Positions 24,773 to 33,572 of a DNA stretch of 36,553 nucleotides are shown here, one piece after another. Source of the DNA: an uncultured Shewanella sp. Lineage in GTDB: Bacteria > Pseudomonadota > Gammaproteobacteria > Enterobacterales > Shewanellaceae. Position numbers and translations under genes: made by a program. The notes beneath the pieces were generated by a model that was not told the DNA's origin, did no database searches, and was given only the letters and a program-made list of their open reading frames with translations. Where the stretch lies: contig NZ_CANLZC010000055.1 in assembly GCF_947495455.1 (NCBI RefSeq), positions 1 through 36,553 on the forward strand, written 5' to 3'. Each line of letters opens with the position of its first letter. Within the stretch, counting starts at the first letter, position 1.

Positions 24773-25957
24773 TTAGGCGAAAGCTTTTTTAATGTTTTCA
24801 ATACGTTTCTGAATTTCTTCTTCAGTCCAAGATAATTTAATGAGCATTGAAATGGTGCGGCTCATAATGGCATCGGATTTAGGCACAGAGACTTGGGTGT
24901 AGTCGGGCTTGTTTGCAATCAAGGTAATTGGCAGTGCAGCAGGTGACTTGAGTTCTTGAATATGCTTCCAGTTTGTTAAGTAGTGCCAGTTATTAACGTA
25001 CCAATAAAAGCATCCATCAACACCATTTTCTGCCAACTTTTGATTGATCTCTATGGCGCGGTCTTCAGTAGGTAACATAAAGGTCAAAAAGCCTGCCGAG
25101 TCCCCTTCAGGATCGGGGATTTCACGGAAACTGACTTCGCTAATATCACCCATGGCTTTTTTAATCAGTGACTTATTTTTACGTTGAATATCAATGATTT
25201 TATCCAGTTTACGCAATTGAGCCAGACCCATTGCCGAATTCATTTCTGAAATTCTAAAGTTAAGGCCCATGATGGGATGAGATTCCGCACCTCGGTCATT
25301 ACCCACATGATCATGTCCATGATCGGAAAACATATGGGCATGATCATAGATGCTGGTTTGATTGGTGATCACGGCGCCGCCTTCACCACAAGTGATCGTT
25401 TTAACAGAATCAAAAGAATAACAGCCCACATCACCAATAGTGCCTAAGGCTTGCCCTTTATAGCTGCCGCCAATGGCTTGGCATGCATCTTCTAAAATCA
25501 GCAAATTATGTTTTTTACAAACGGCTTTAATTTCATCCATTTTTGCCATAGAGCCGCACATATGGACTAAGTTAATGGCTTTGGTTCTTGGTGTGATTGC
25601 TGCCTCAATCCCTTCTGGCGATAAACATAAGGTTTCATCGATTTCAGCAAAAACCGGAATGGCACCGGCCATGAAAACGGCTTCAACAGAGGCGACAAAA
25701 GTAAAAGGTGGGACGATGACCTCATCACCTGCGCCTATGCCCGCGGCGGCCATTGCTGTTTGTAAAGCGGCTGTGCCACTGGAAACCAGATGCGCATGCT
25801 TAACATTCATCTTTTCACATAGAAGCTGCTCCATTTCTCTGGTTTTCCAACGATCGTTGCGCATATGATCAAAGTTATAACGAAAAGTAAAACCATTTTC
25901 CATGACGTCAGCAACTTCCTGTTTTTCTTCAGGACCAAATAATTCAAAACCAGGCAT
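24773..25957 (-). CDS. kdnA: 8-amino-3,8-dideoxy-manno-octulosonate aminotransferase KdnA
   Basis: A 394-residue PLP-dependent sugar aminotransferase of the DegT/DnrJ/EryC1 type. The start MPGFELFGPEEKQEV matches KdnA. The PLP lysine is Lys186 in SFDSVKTITCGEGG, and Asp157 (LEDACQ) would hold the pyridine nitrogen. With KdnB it makes 8-amino-Kdo (Kdo8N), the amino sugar that replaces Kdo in the inner LPS core of Shewanella and adds positive charge to the outer membrane. An AGGAAATC ribosome binding site precedes the ATG. It is the first gene of kdnA-kdnB-kdsB, with about 200 bases separating it from the carbonic anhydrase upstream. Confidence 0.97.
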   Translation of the reverse strand: MPGFELFGPEEKQEVADVMENGFTFRYNFDHMRNDRWKTREMEQLLCEKMNVKHAHLVSSGTAALQTAMAAAGIGAGDEVIVPPFTFVASVEAVFMAGAIPVFAEIDETLCLSPEGIEAAITPRTKAINLVHMCGSMAKMDEIKAVCKKHNLLILEDACQAIGGSYKGQALGTIGDVGCYSFDSVKTITCGEGGAVITNQTSIYDHAHMFSDHGHDHVGNDRGAESHPIMGLNFRISEMNSAMGLAQLRKLDKIIDIQRKNKSLIKKAMGDISEVSFREIPDPEGDSAGFLTFMLPTEDRAIEINQKLAENGVDGCFYWYVNNWHYLTNWKHIQELKSPAALPITLIANKPDYTQVSVPKSDAIMSRTISMLIKLSWTEEEIQKRIENIKKAFA

Positions 25958-26154
25958 GTGGATTTCCTTAAAATGCGTTGTATTGGGTTAACAATTCAAA
26001 ATAATCTTCGGATTATAACTGCAAAAAGGGAGAAAGGGCGAGTATTCTTCTTAAATATTAGACTAATAGAGATATTTTTATTTATCAGAAATGAAAAAAG
26101 GAAGAATGATAAGCAATGATGGCATTGCGATATCATTCAACCTTCAATTAAGGC

Positions 26155-26772
26155 TTATTGCCCTTCGGCTGAGTGATCATCCTCGTTGACAGTCACATCT
26201 AAGTCCGATAACAAACCATTTTCGATACTGTAGATCCAACCGTGAATGGCCAATTCTTGACCACGATGCCAAGCATCTTGCACTATGGTTGTGGCGGTTA
26301 CGTTACCGACTTGTTCAATCACATTCAGTTCGCAAAGACGATCGAACTGAGCCTTTTCATCTAAATGAGATAAAGTGTCTTTTTGGGCTTTGTACAAGCT
26401 GCGAATAGGGTGTAACCAGTTGTCAATTAAGCCTAATCTGTCAGTGCCCATTGCGGCTTTGACTCCGCCACAGCCATAATGCCCAACCACCATAATGTGC
26501 TTGACTTTTAGCACTTCTACAGCGTATTGCAGTACAGATAAGCAATTGATATCACTATGCATCACCATATTGGCAATATTACGGTGTACAAAGACTTCAC
26601 CGGGCATGAGATCGATAATTTGATTGGAAGGCACACGGCTATCACTGCAGCCTATCCATAGATATTCTGGATGTTGCTGAATGGCTAATTGTTCGAAAAA
26701 TTGGGGATCTTCTTTTACGATACGATCGGCCCAACGGCGGTTATTATCAAATAAAGGCTTGAGTAGTTTCAT
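26155..26772 (-). CDS. can: beta-carbonic anhydrase
   Basis: A 205-residue beta-class carbonic anhydrase that interconverts carbon dioxide and bicarbonate in the cytoplasm. The zinc ligands are clear: Cys42 in CSDSRVP, with Asp44 and Arg46 forming the catalytic dyad, and His98 and Cys101 in GHYGCGG. The N-terminal FDNNRRWADR matches the Can (YadF) group. Length is slightly below the 220 of E. coli Can. It is flanked by gaps of 93 and 197 bases, so it is probably an independent unit. Confidence 0.96.
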   Translation of the reverse strand: MKLLKPLFDNNRRWADRIVKEDPQFFEQLAIQQHPEYLWIGCSDSRVPSNQIIDLMPGEVFVHRNIANMVMHSDINCLSVLQYAVEVLKVKHIMVVGHYGCGGVKAAMGTDRLGLIDNWLHPIRSLYKAQKDTLSHLDEKAQFDRLCELNVIEQVGNVTATTIVQDAWHRGQELAIHGWIYSIENGLLSDLDVTVNEDDHSAEGQ

Positions 26773-26865
26773 TGTATTTGACTCTTATATTGATCTTGTC
26801 ATCATTTTAGCATTCTTTATTTTAAAGCTGGTCTATACAGTTTTAAAAAGTTAATTTGCTCTTTT

Positions 26866-27543
26866 TTATTGGGGTGGTGGTGCAACACGTAACACGAATT
26901 CTTGCACTAAAGATTCGAGTCGTGGTAATAATGCTTGTTTTAATTGAATATCACTTTGCTTAATCATTTGGATTAAATGTTCCAGTTTAAATTGTGCGAG
27001 TAAATCATTGGCAATGGGGTAATAACTTAAATGCCATGGTTCTGGGCTGACACCACTTAATCCGACTTGATATGGACGATAAAACCCATACTCTTTTGCA
27101 TGAATTTCTAGCCATTTCGAAAGGGCATAACAAGGCCCCGTTTCATGATATTCACTGTCAATAAGCTGTAATTGTTGTCCTGTTATCGCTGAGCTATCAA
27201 ACACATCTAAATCTGTGCCCCAGTGGTGGCGCGATGTGCCAGGAAGCGCCGACCAAAGCAAGATCAAATCAATCAGTTCGTCGTCTGTTTTATTCTCAAT
27301 AGTGACGATTTGATTGTGGCGATTCAATAATGGCCGCTTTCCTTGTGCTTTTTGATCCCAAATAGCTTGTTGAGCATGGAAATTCCGAAAAGTTGAACAA
27401 GGAGTGATGTGAATGCCATCGCGTTTAGCGGCTTTTTGCATACGCTTGAAAGCCGCCAAAGTATGACCTTCTAATAATCCATTGCCAAAAGTTTTAAGGT
27501 GTTCTTGGCTAAGGCCAAGTAGAACCTTATGGGGGATTAGCAC
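26866..27543 (-). CDS. M15 family peptidase (D-Ala-D-Ala carboxypeptidase-like)
   Basis: A 225-residue member of the VanY/DacB-like M15 metallopeptidases, which cleave D-alanyl peptide bonds in peptidoglycan. The zinc motif SRHHWGTDLDV (near 115-125) and the later EPWHLSY (near 182-188) carry the expected His, Asp, Glu and His residues. No signal peptide is present, so either it is exported by another route or it acts on intracellular muropeptides. The start is a GTG that overlaps the end of dapE by 7 bases, which suggests translational coupling. The C-terminal 40 residues are helical and lie beyond the core domain. Confidence 0.9.
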   Translation of the reverse strand: MLIPHKVLLGLSQEHLKTFGNGLLEGHTLAAFKRMQKAAKRDGIHITPCSTFRNFHAQQAIWDQKAQGKRPLLNRHNQIVTIENKTDDELIDLILLWSALPGTSRHHWGTDLDVFDSSAITGQQLQLIDSEYHETGPCYALSKWLEIHAKEYGFYRPYQVGLSGVSPEPWHLSYYPIANDLLAQFKLEHLIQMIKQSDIQLKQALLPRLESLVQEFVLRVAPPPQ

Positions 27544-28691
27544 AAGAGATTTTCCAAAATCTTTTCATAACATAAGGCGAGGGTTTCGAGATCGTCGATA
27601 TTAACGCTTTCATTAACTTTATGTATGGTGGCATTAACTGGCCCTAATTCTATGACTTGAGCACCAGTTGGTGCAATAAATCGGCCATCTGAAGTCCCGC
27701 CGCTGGTTTGTGGATCGGTGTCAATGCCTGTGGTTTGTTTGATGGCATTGCGGGTCGCGTCCAGTAGGGGTCCGTTGCTGGTTAAAAAGGGCAGGCCATT
27801 AAAAGTCCAATCGATGTCGTAATCAAGGTGATGTTTATCCAATAATGCGATGACACGTTCAATCAATATCTCTGCTGTGACTTCCGTTGAATAACGAAAG
27901 TTAAACATGACCTTTAAATCCCCCGGGATCACATTTGATGCTCCAGTTCCTCCATTGATATTCGCAATTTGAAAACTGGTTGGTGGAAAGAATTCATTGC
28001 CTTGGTCCCACACAATCTGACTTAGTTCAGCCAGTGCAGGAGCGGCTTTATGGATTGGGTTGTCTGCAAGGTGAGGGTAGGCAACATGACCTTGTACACC
28101 TTTAACAATTAAATGACCTGTTAGGCTGCCACGGCGGCCGTTTTTGACGATATCCCCTAATTTGTGGGTCGATGAAGGCTCACCGACCAATGACCAAGTA
28201 ATTTTTTCATTGCGTGCTTCAAGCGTATCAATAACACGGGTGGTACCATTAATAAAAGAACCTTCTTCATCACTGGTGATTAAAAAAGCAATAGAGCCTT
28301 TATGATCGGGGTGCTTGGCGACAAATCTTTCTGTGGCGACAACCATAGCGGCTAATGAGCCTTTCATATCAGCGGCGCCGCGGCCATAAAGATGATCATC
28401 GATAACCACAGGTTCAAAAGGCGGAGTGTGCCAACGGTTAAGATCGCCAGCTGGAACAACATCCGTATGGCCAGCAAAACAAAAGACGGGCTCTTGATGG
28501 CCACGCCGTGCCCACATATTAGTGGTATCTTCAAAGACCATAGATTCGATATTAAAATTGCAAGCTTTAAGCCTATCGCCCATCAGCTGTTGGCAGCCTT
28601 CGTCTAATGGCGTCACAGAGGGGCGGGCAATTAACTCCTTGGCAAGAGCTAAAACATCACGCTGTGAAAAGGGCGCTTTTGATTGATTCAT
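27537..28691 (-). CDS. dapE: succinyl-diaminopimelate desuccinylase DapE
   Basis: A 384-residue M20 metallohydrolase of the lysine/diaminopimelate pathway that removes succinate from N-succinyl-LL-diaminopimelate. Signatures in order are FAGHTDVVPAGD near 70-81 (metal-binding His), GRGAADMKG near 104-112 (bridging Asp), ITSDEEG near 138-144 (catalytic and metal Glu) and the C-terminal NATIHKVNESV near 351-361 (His). Length is normal (375 in E. coli). The ATG overlaps the stop of the ArsC-like gene by 4 bases (ATGA), and its end overlaps the M15 peptidase gene, so the three form a tight operon. Confidence 0.97.
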   Translation of the reverse strand: MNQSKAPFSQRDVLALAKELIARPSVTPLDEGCQQLMGDRLKACNFNIESMVFEDTTNMWARRGHQEPVFCFAGHTDVVPAGDLNRWHTPPFEPVVIDDHLYGRGAADMKGSLAAMVVATERFVAKHPDHKGSIAFLITSDEEGSFINGTTRVIDTLEARNEKITWSLVGEPSSTHKLGDIVKNGRRGSLTGHLIVKGVQGHVAYPHLADNPIHKAAPALAELSQIVWDQGNEFFPPTSFQIANINGGTGASNVIPGDLKVMFNFRYSTEVTAEILIERVIALLDKHHLDYDIDWTFNGLPFLTSNGPLLDATRNAIKQTTGIDTDPQTSGGTSDGRFIAPTGAQVIELGPVNATIHKVNESVNIDDLETLALCYEKILENLLC

Positions 28692-29032
28692 AGGTTAAAC
28701 CAAGCCTTATAGTCTGCTTCTTTAAAACCAAGCAAGATTTTGTCTTGCTCAACTAATACTGGGCGTTTGATTAAAGTGGGTGTGGCTAACATGAGGTCAA
28801 TGGCTTTTTGCTGATCAATGTCTTTTTTATCGGCTTCAGATAATCCGCGAAAACTGGTGCTGCGCTTATTCAGTAAAAGCGCCCAATCAATAAGGCTGGT
28901 CCAATGTTCAAGTTGCTCACGAGTGAGTCCATCTTGCCTAAAATCATGAAAAGGAACAGAGAGTGCATTTCCGTCAATAAATTTACGGGCTTTACGAACA
29001 GTATCACAATTTTTAATGCCGAATAATGTCAA
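28688..29032 (-). CDS. ArsC/Spx-like thioredoxin-fold protein (YffB type)
   Basis: A 114-residue protein of the arsenate reductase/Spx family. The N-terminal FGIKNCDTVRKARKFI has a single Cys, and the middle LLNKRSTSFRGL and late LIKRPVL are typical. Synteny with dapE matches YffB of E. coli, a glutathione-dependent thiol reductase-like protein; arsenate reduction is not implied. It is the first gene of the ArsC-like/dapE/M15 operon, overlapping dapE by 4 bases. Confidence 0.92.
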   Translation of the reverse strand: MTLFGIKNCDTVRKARKFIDGNALSVPFHDFRQDGLTREQLEHWTSLIDWALLLNKRSTSFRGLSEADKKDIDQQKAIDLMLATPTLIKRPVLVEQDKILLGFKEADYKAWFNL

Positions 29033-29143
29033 GGTGGTGACTCCAAATAGTAACTATGATGTGCTTATGATCTTAAGATGGCCTATTGTGTCATTCTCAT
29101 AGGGTGGACTCAATAGTAAAACACGCGTATTCCAGGCTAGGGA

Positions 29144-29653
29144 CTAGAGTATAGCTGAAAATATCACGTCTTTACCTGCTTCCACATTGCCATGGCGTTT
29201 TTCGAGTCCTTGTACATCTTCCATATTGGCTAACAATACAGGAGTGAGGACACTGTCAACATGTTGTTTAAGGTAGGATAAATCAAATGAAAGAATGGGA
29301 TCGCCGCTTTTGACTTCTTGGCCTTCTTCCGCTAAACGCTTAAAGCCGACGCCTCTGAGTTCAACGGTACCGATACCAAAATGGACAAAAATTTCTAATC
29401 CTTGAGGGGATTCTATGCTAAAAGCGTGATTGGTTTCGAAAATCTTTCCTATGGTTCCATCAATAGGCGATAATATTGTATCACCTTTAGGGTCAATAGC
29501 GATGCCATTACCCACAATTTTTTCAGAAAAAACGGGATCGGGGACGGTTTCAATCTCCACGATTTTTCCTGACATAGGGGCATAAATATCAACACTACCT
29601 GTACGAGTGGTTTGCCCTGATACTAATCGCTTAATTCGGCTTAAAAATCCCAT
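29144..29653 (-). CDS. crr: PTS glucose-specific EIIA component Crr
   Basis: A 169-residue EIIA-Glc protein, the soluble phosphocarrier that receives phosphate from HPr and passes it to sugar EIIB domains, and that also signals carbon status. The motif LEIFVHFGIGTVELRG contains the phosphorylated His, with the partner His in ETNHAFSI upstream. Length matches E. coli Crr (169). An AGAGG ribosome binding site lies before the ATG. It is separated from ptsI by about 280 bases, so it probably also has its own promoter, as in enterobacteria. Confidence 0.96.
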   Translation of the reverse strand: MGFLSRIKRLVSGQTTRTGSVDIYAPMSGKIVEIETVPDPVFSEKIVGNGIAIDPKGDTILSPIDGTIGKIFETNHAFSIESPQGLEIFVHFGIGTVELRGVGFKRLAEEGQEVKSGDPILSFDLSYLKQHVDSVLTPVLLANMEDVQGLEKRHGNVEAGKDVIFSAIL

Positions 29654-29871
29654 ACATTACCTCTTAGCAACTTGGCTTGCTTGGTTTTTCCAAGTGACGC
29701 TGATGATCCGCATTCAGGTCAATTGGGGAAAGATTATTTTTTGTTCTTGTTCATTGTTATTATTGTCATCAGTTGAGGTTATCATTATCTATTTTCATGT
29801 GTCACGACAAAAATAATATAAGCGACAGTAAGTGCTTTAGCATTTCACTATTGTAGTTTTATTGTGTAAGA

Positions 29872-29892
29872 ATAGCCGATGTTAAAGGCTAT
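29872..29892. terminator. weak hairpin between ptsI and crr
   Basis: ATAGCC (29872-29877) pairs with GGCTAT (29887-29892) over a 9-base loop, overlapping a second possible stem GTTAAA/TTTAAC (29881-29901). It could attenuate transcription from ptsI into crr. It is short, and the evidence is thin. Confidence 0.3.
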
Positions 29893-29932
29893 ATTTTTAA
29901 CATTTTTCTTGCGCTTTTAAAATTTGTTTCGT

Positions 29933-31663
29933 TTAAAGACGGGTTTTGTCTTCATAAAGGGGATCTTGATGGTAGACACAGTGATGTAGTGCTTTTATTG
30001 TGTTCATACTCAGCGCTTTATGGGCTAGGGCCTGACAGGCTGAATAGCTTATTTTACTGACAGTCGATTTGACCTCTAAAATAGCGGGAAGATTGACACT
30101 TAATTCATCAATGCCCATACCGATAAGTAGCGGTGCAATATGGGGATCACTGGCTAATTCACCACAGAGACTGACAGGAATGTGTTGTGCGTGAGCAGTC
30201 GAGAGGATCAGACGGATGAAATGTAATATTGCCGGTGATAATGAAGGGTAATCTTTAGTTAATTGAGGATTACTTCTATCAGCCGCCATGGCATATTGTG
30301 TTAAGTCATTGGTGCCGATACTGATGAAGTTTATTTTAGGTAACATAGAGGCTAAATTCATCACGGCGGCAGGTGTTTCGACGACAATTCCGATACTTAA
30401 TGGGCCGAATTGAGTGTTAGTTTGTTTTAATTGCTGCTTACATTTTTTGATAATATTGAATAGTTTATTGAGTTCTTCAATTTGATTTATCATGGGAAAC
30501 ATGAGACGGACAGGCCCATATTGAGCGGCTCTTAATACGGCACGAATTTGGGGATACAGTAAGTTTGAGTGAGTTAAGGTGTAGCGGATCCCCCTTAATC
30601 CGAGGGCAGGATTTTCTTCCGGTACATTATTGAGAAAAGGTAGCGATTTTTCTGCACCGATATCTAAGGTTCGAATGGTTAATGTTTTACCATTTAATAA
30701 ATGCACTATGTCACTATAAATTCGGTATTGTTTATCTTCATTGGGGGCGCTTTTTGAGTTCAATAGCATAAACTCGGTTCGAAATAATCCAATGCCTTCC
30801 ACGCTCATTTCGTTAATGTGTGGTGTTTCATTGATTGAGCTCATATTGATGAATAAGGGAACCTGATAGCCGTCTTTTGTTTGTGCTTTTTTGTGTTTAA
30901 ATGTGAGAAAATGCTGTTTTTGCTTTTGGTTGTCTTTTTTGAGTTGTTTGAGTCTATTGATTGTGGCTGTTCGAGGAGAGGGGTACAATTTACCGGTTAA
31001 GGCATCGAGTGCCAACGCTTGTTCATTGGCAATATTGGCTTGTTCAAAAGCACAATCAAACAGGGCTGGGATCCCTGCATTTCGAGCGAGAATTGCCGTA
31101 TGGCTCGTTATTCCGCCGGTTTTTAGCACTAAGGCTGTAATGTATCTCAGGGGTAACATTGAAAACTCGGCAGGGCTAATATCCCTGGCCAGCAAAATGG
31201 TTGGGCGATTAACCTTATTGAGTTCGATGCCGTGGGCGCCGTTGATGCGATCGATCAGACGACGAGCCAATGAGAGAATATCTTGAGAGCGGTTTGCGAG
31301 GTAGTGATCATTTAATGCGTTCATTTCTGCGGCTTGATAAGCAAAAATACGTTCTACCGCAACGGCTGCGCAAAGTTGAAAACGGTCTATTTCATCACAA
31401 ATGCTCTGTACTAATTCATTGTCATCCAGTAAGAGTAAATCTGCTTCAATTAATTTGTAATTTTGAGATTGGCTTGAAAGGCGATTTAAGTGCTGTATGA
31501 GCTGATTTTTTTTATTATTAATGATGTTAATGAGGCTGGCTTTTTCTTGTTCAATTTTATCCCGTGGTAATAGGTGGTAATCGTGTCTTTCAGGATGTAA
31601 ATGCAAATGTAAGGCTTCACCAAAGGCGATGCCTGGAGAAACTACGATACCGGATAATGTCAT
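29933..31663 (-). CDS. ptsI: PTS Enzyme I
   Basis: A 576-residue phosphoenolpyruvate-protein phosphotransferase, the first enzyme of the PTS relay. The phosphorylated His188 lies in GGITSHTAILARNAG, the PEP-binding part shows NDLTQYAMAADRSNP, and the C-terminal catalytic Cys lies in SLCGELASDP. Length matches the family (575). The frame is open from a TTG at 31666, but the ATG at 31663 has AGGAG 7 bases upstream, and that AGGAG overlaps the TAG stop of ptsH, so the genes are tightly coupled. The C-terminus has about ten residues more than I expect. Confidence 0.96.
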   Translation of the reverse strand: MTLSGIVVSPGIAFGEALHLHLHPERHDYHLLPRDKIEQEKASLINIINNKKNQLIQHLNRLSSQSQNYKLIEADLLLLDDNELVQSICDEIDRFQLCAAVAVERIFAYQAAEMNALNDHYLANRSQDILSLARRLIDRINGAHGIELNKVNRPTILLARDISPAEFSMLPLRYITALVLKTGGITSHTAILARNAGIPALFDCAFEQANIANEQALALDALTGKLYPSPRTATINRLKQLKKDNQKQKQHFLTFKHKKAQTKDGYQVPLFINMSSINETPHINEMSVEGIGLFRTEFMLLNSKSAPNEDKQYRIYSDIVHLLNGKTLTIRTLDIGAEKSLPFLNNVPEENPALGLRGIRYTLTHSNLLYPQIRAVLRAAQYGPVRLMFPMINQIEELNKLFNIIKKCKQQLKQTNTQFGPLSIGIVVETPAAVMNLASMLPKINFISIGTNDLTQYAMAADRSNPQLTKDYPSLSPAILHFIRLILSTAHAQHIPVSLCGELASDPHIAPLLIGMGIDELSVNLPAILEVKSTVSKISYSACQALAHKALSMNTIKALHHCVYHQDPLYEDKTRL

Positions 31664-31673
31664 CAATGTGCTC

Positions 31674-31934
31674 CTAGTTAAGCTTTAAAAGCAGGTTAGC
31701 GATATCAGTGACAGCTAATTGGGCGTTTTCTCCTTCAGTGATCACTGTCACTTGAACGCCTTGATATAACCCTAATGTTTGTAATTTGAATAAGCTTTTC
31801 GCGCTTGCTCGCTTTCCTTGACATTCGATGACAATATCACATGAATAGCTTTTAGCTTGCTTAACGAGTAAGGCTGCTGGGCGGGTATGCAATCCGTGCT
31901 GAGCTGAAATGATCACTGACTTTGAATATTGCAT
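31674..31934 (-). CDS. ptsH: HPr phosphocarrier protein
   Basis: An 86-residue HPr. The phosphorylated His16 lies in GLHTRPAA, and the RASAKSLFKLQTL segment contains the regulatory-site serine region. The open frame extends 41 codons upstream to 32057, but those residues do not resemble HPr, and the ATG at 31934 gives the standard length. The ribosome binding site before it is poor. It is the first gene of ptsH-ptsI(-crr), and an ACT-domain gene lies about 140 bases upstream on the same strand. Confidence 0.95.
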   Translation of the reverse strand: MQYSKSVIISAQHGLHTRPAALLVKQAKSYSCDIVIECQGKRASAKSLFKLQTLGLYQGVQVTVITEGENAQLAVTDIANLLLKLN

Positions 31935-32077
31935 GTATAAGACCGCTCTTTTCCCAATAGATGAGACTAAGCATACGATATAAAAAAGGAGATTGATAAT
32001 GTCATTATTGTGATAAGCCTCAAGGTGAGAGCCATGAACATTGAAGTAAAAGGACATGGTACTGCTTAATGGCTTGA

Positions 32078-32476
32078 TCAGGACGTGCTGAGTGCATTAA
32101 TGATTTGATAATGGTTTTTTTTCAATGAACTGAGAGTACGTTCAAAATCATGGTTTTTGACTAAGATATAATCCGTTTCAAAGGTGGAAATGGCAAAAAT
32201 ACTGATTTTTTCTTTGGCTAAGATTCCTGACACTTTTGATAAAAGACCGGTCATGGAAAAGCCTAAGGGGCCAATCACTTCTAGGCAACGCCAATCGGGC
32301 TCTGAATCTTGGCTATTAAGAGAGAGAGAGGTTGGTGCAACAATGGAGATTTCATCTTTTGTTTTCCCAATGAAATAAATGTCTTGAGCAAAAACTTGTT
32401 CAGGAATAGGCTCGTTAGGTTCAAAGCTATGAATACAAAAGGTTTGCTCATGAATTGCCAATGTCATTTTTGCCAT
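32078..32476 (-). CDS. ACT-domain-containing protein
   Basis: A 132-residue protein made of one or two ACT-type domains: an N-terminal part to about residue 60, then LEVIGPLGFSMTGLLSKVSGILAKEKISIFAISTFETDYILV at about 64-105, the classic ACT pattern in which the GPLGFSMTG loop would bind a small ligand such as an amino acid. There is no enzymatic domain. Translation may start at Met1 or Met4. It lies upstream of ptsH in the same direction, and whether it shares the pts transcript is not shown. Confidence 0.85.
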   Translation of the reverse strand: MAKMTLAIHEQTFCIHSFEPNEPIPEQVFAQDIYFIGKTKDEISIVAPTSLSLNSQDSEPDWRCLEVIGPLGFSMTGLLSKVSGILAKEKISIFAISTFETDYILVKNHDFERTLSSLKKNHYQIINALSTS

Positions 32477-32635
32477 TTAAATTATGTTGCCTTATTTTTC
32501 GAAAACGCTAAAAGGATCGTTTACCTCTTGGATATTCATCGATGAAAGTGACAATTGAATATTCAGTATCAATAATAGCACTTGCATGAAAATGGGGATA
32601 GATATGAGCATAGGATGCTTTGATGCAGATTGTGC

Positions 32636-32665
32636 TTTACCTGTTACTAGTTTGTTTTTTATAAT
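32636..32665 (+). promoter_or_regulatory. candidate sigma-70 promoter for the DUF3334 gene
   Basis: A perfect -10 hexamer TATAAT at 32660-32665 with a weak -35 TTTACC at 32636-32641 and an 18-base spacer. It would give a leader of about 65 bases before the ATG at 32739. Confidence 0.45.
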
Positions 32666-32738
32666 GAAGTCTTTATTTTTTTGTTAATATAGTCATCATA
32701 ATAAGATGAATATCAGCTGTTAACCATTGGAATGGATT

Positions 32739-33443
32739 ATGATACCAAGCACGCCCGTTGTGACTTCTCAGGATATTTTACTTAAGCTGTGTCATTCAGT
32801 TTCACACATATTATCAAAGACGACGAGTACTTCTGTGACTCACGCTGGAATGGTGCAAACCATTACTCGCACCTGTTTAAAACCTGATTTAGGTTGCTTT
32901 TCTATTTTTGATGGTGGCTTTTCTGGATTAGTGGTGATAAATTTTTCATCTTCCTCTGCGGTTGAGATTTATCGTGCTTATATGATGCAGATGGGCATGC
33001 CTGAATCCGAACTGGCTTTTTCTCATACGTCAGATGAAGTGGCAAATGTGATGGGGGAACTAATGAATCAAATTATTGGTGATTTTACGAATAAAGTGAG
33101 TCAGGAGTTACAATCATCGATTAGCCAAAGCCAGCCAAAGATGTTGACCATTAGCAAAGAAATTACGTTATCCATAGACACGAATTTGACGGAAGCGGTG
33201 AGTCGTCGAGTCGCTTTTAAAACTGAGGGGAATCATAGTTTTTACCTTGAATTTGCCATGGATAAAACGGAATTCATTCCAGTTAGTGATGTCAATAATG
33301 ACAAGGAGCAAGATCCTGATAGGTTATTGGAAGCCCATGGCACGCAAAAAAATAATCCCTATGATAAAGATGGAAGCGTGAGCAGTCAGTCTCACCAAAA
33401 AATGGATGAAGCTGATGAATTACTGAATTCGTTAGGTTTATAA
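32739..33443 (+). CDS. DUF3334 family protein
   Basis: A 234-residue protein matching DUF3334, a family of Shewanella, Vibrio and relatives. Recognisable are the TRTCLKPDLGCFSIFDGGFSGLVV segment near 48-71, then SHTSDEVANVMGELMNQIIGDFTNKV near 97-122, which resembles the CheX/CheC-type phosphatase fold (a Glu and Asn in an EVANVMGELMN helix). A chemotaxis- or second-messenger-related role is therefore conceivable but unproven. The last 45 residues are polar and disordered. The frame is open from a TTG at 32727; I chose the ATG at 32739, preceded by a GGA-containing purine stretch. Confidence 0.88.
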   Translation: MIPSTPVVTSQDILLKLCHSVSHILSKTTSTSVTHAGMVQTITRTCLKPDLGCFSIFDGGFSGLVVINFSSSSAVEIYRAYMMQMGMPESELAFSHTSDEVANVMGELMNQIIGDFTNKVSQELQSSISQSQPKMLTISKEITLSIDTNLTEAVSRRVAFKTEGNHSFYLEFAMDKTEFIPVSDVNNDKEQDPDRLLEAHGTQKNNPYDKDGSVSSQSHQKMDEADELLNSLGL

Positions 33444-33572
33444 TTATCTCATTGATTCAGTGATAAGTGCCAGTTCACCATGTGGTCTTAATGATTTTTC
33501 CCGTGGGATTGACTTGCGTATTGCTGACTTTACTCCTATGATCCCTCGGTTTTTTCTCTACGGTAGCCTAAC

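Noticed and set aside
25473..25868. 131-codon plus-strand frame inside kdnA
   Set aside because: Antisense to the aminotransferase core; the composition is that of a shadow frame.
28688..29032. arsenate resistance gene
   Set aside because: Only the fold is shared; the link to dapE and the lack of ars neighbours indicate the YffB/Spx-like group.
30891..31286. 131-codon plus-strand frame inside ptsI
   Set aside because: Antisense to the Enzyme I active-site region and with no sign of a real protein.
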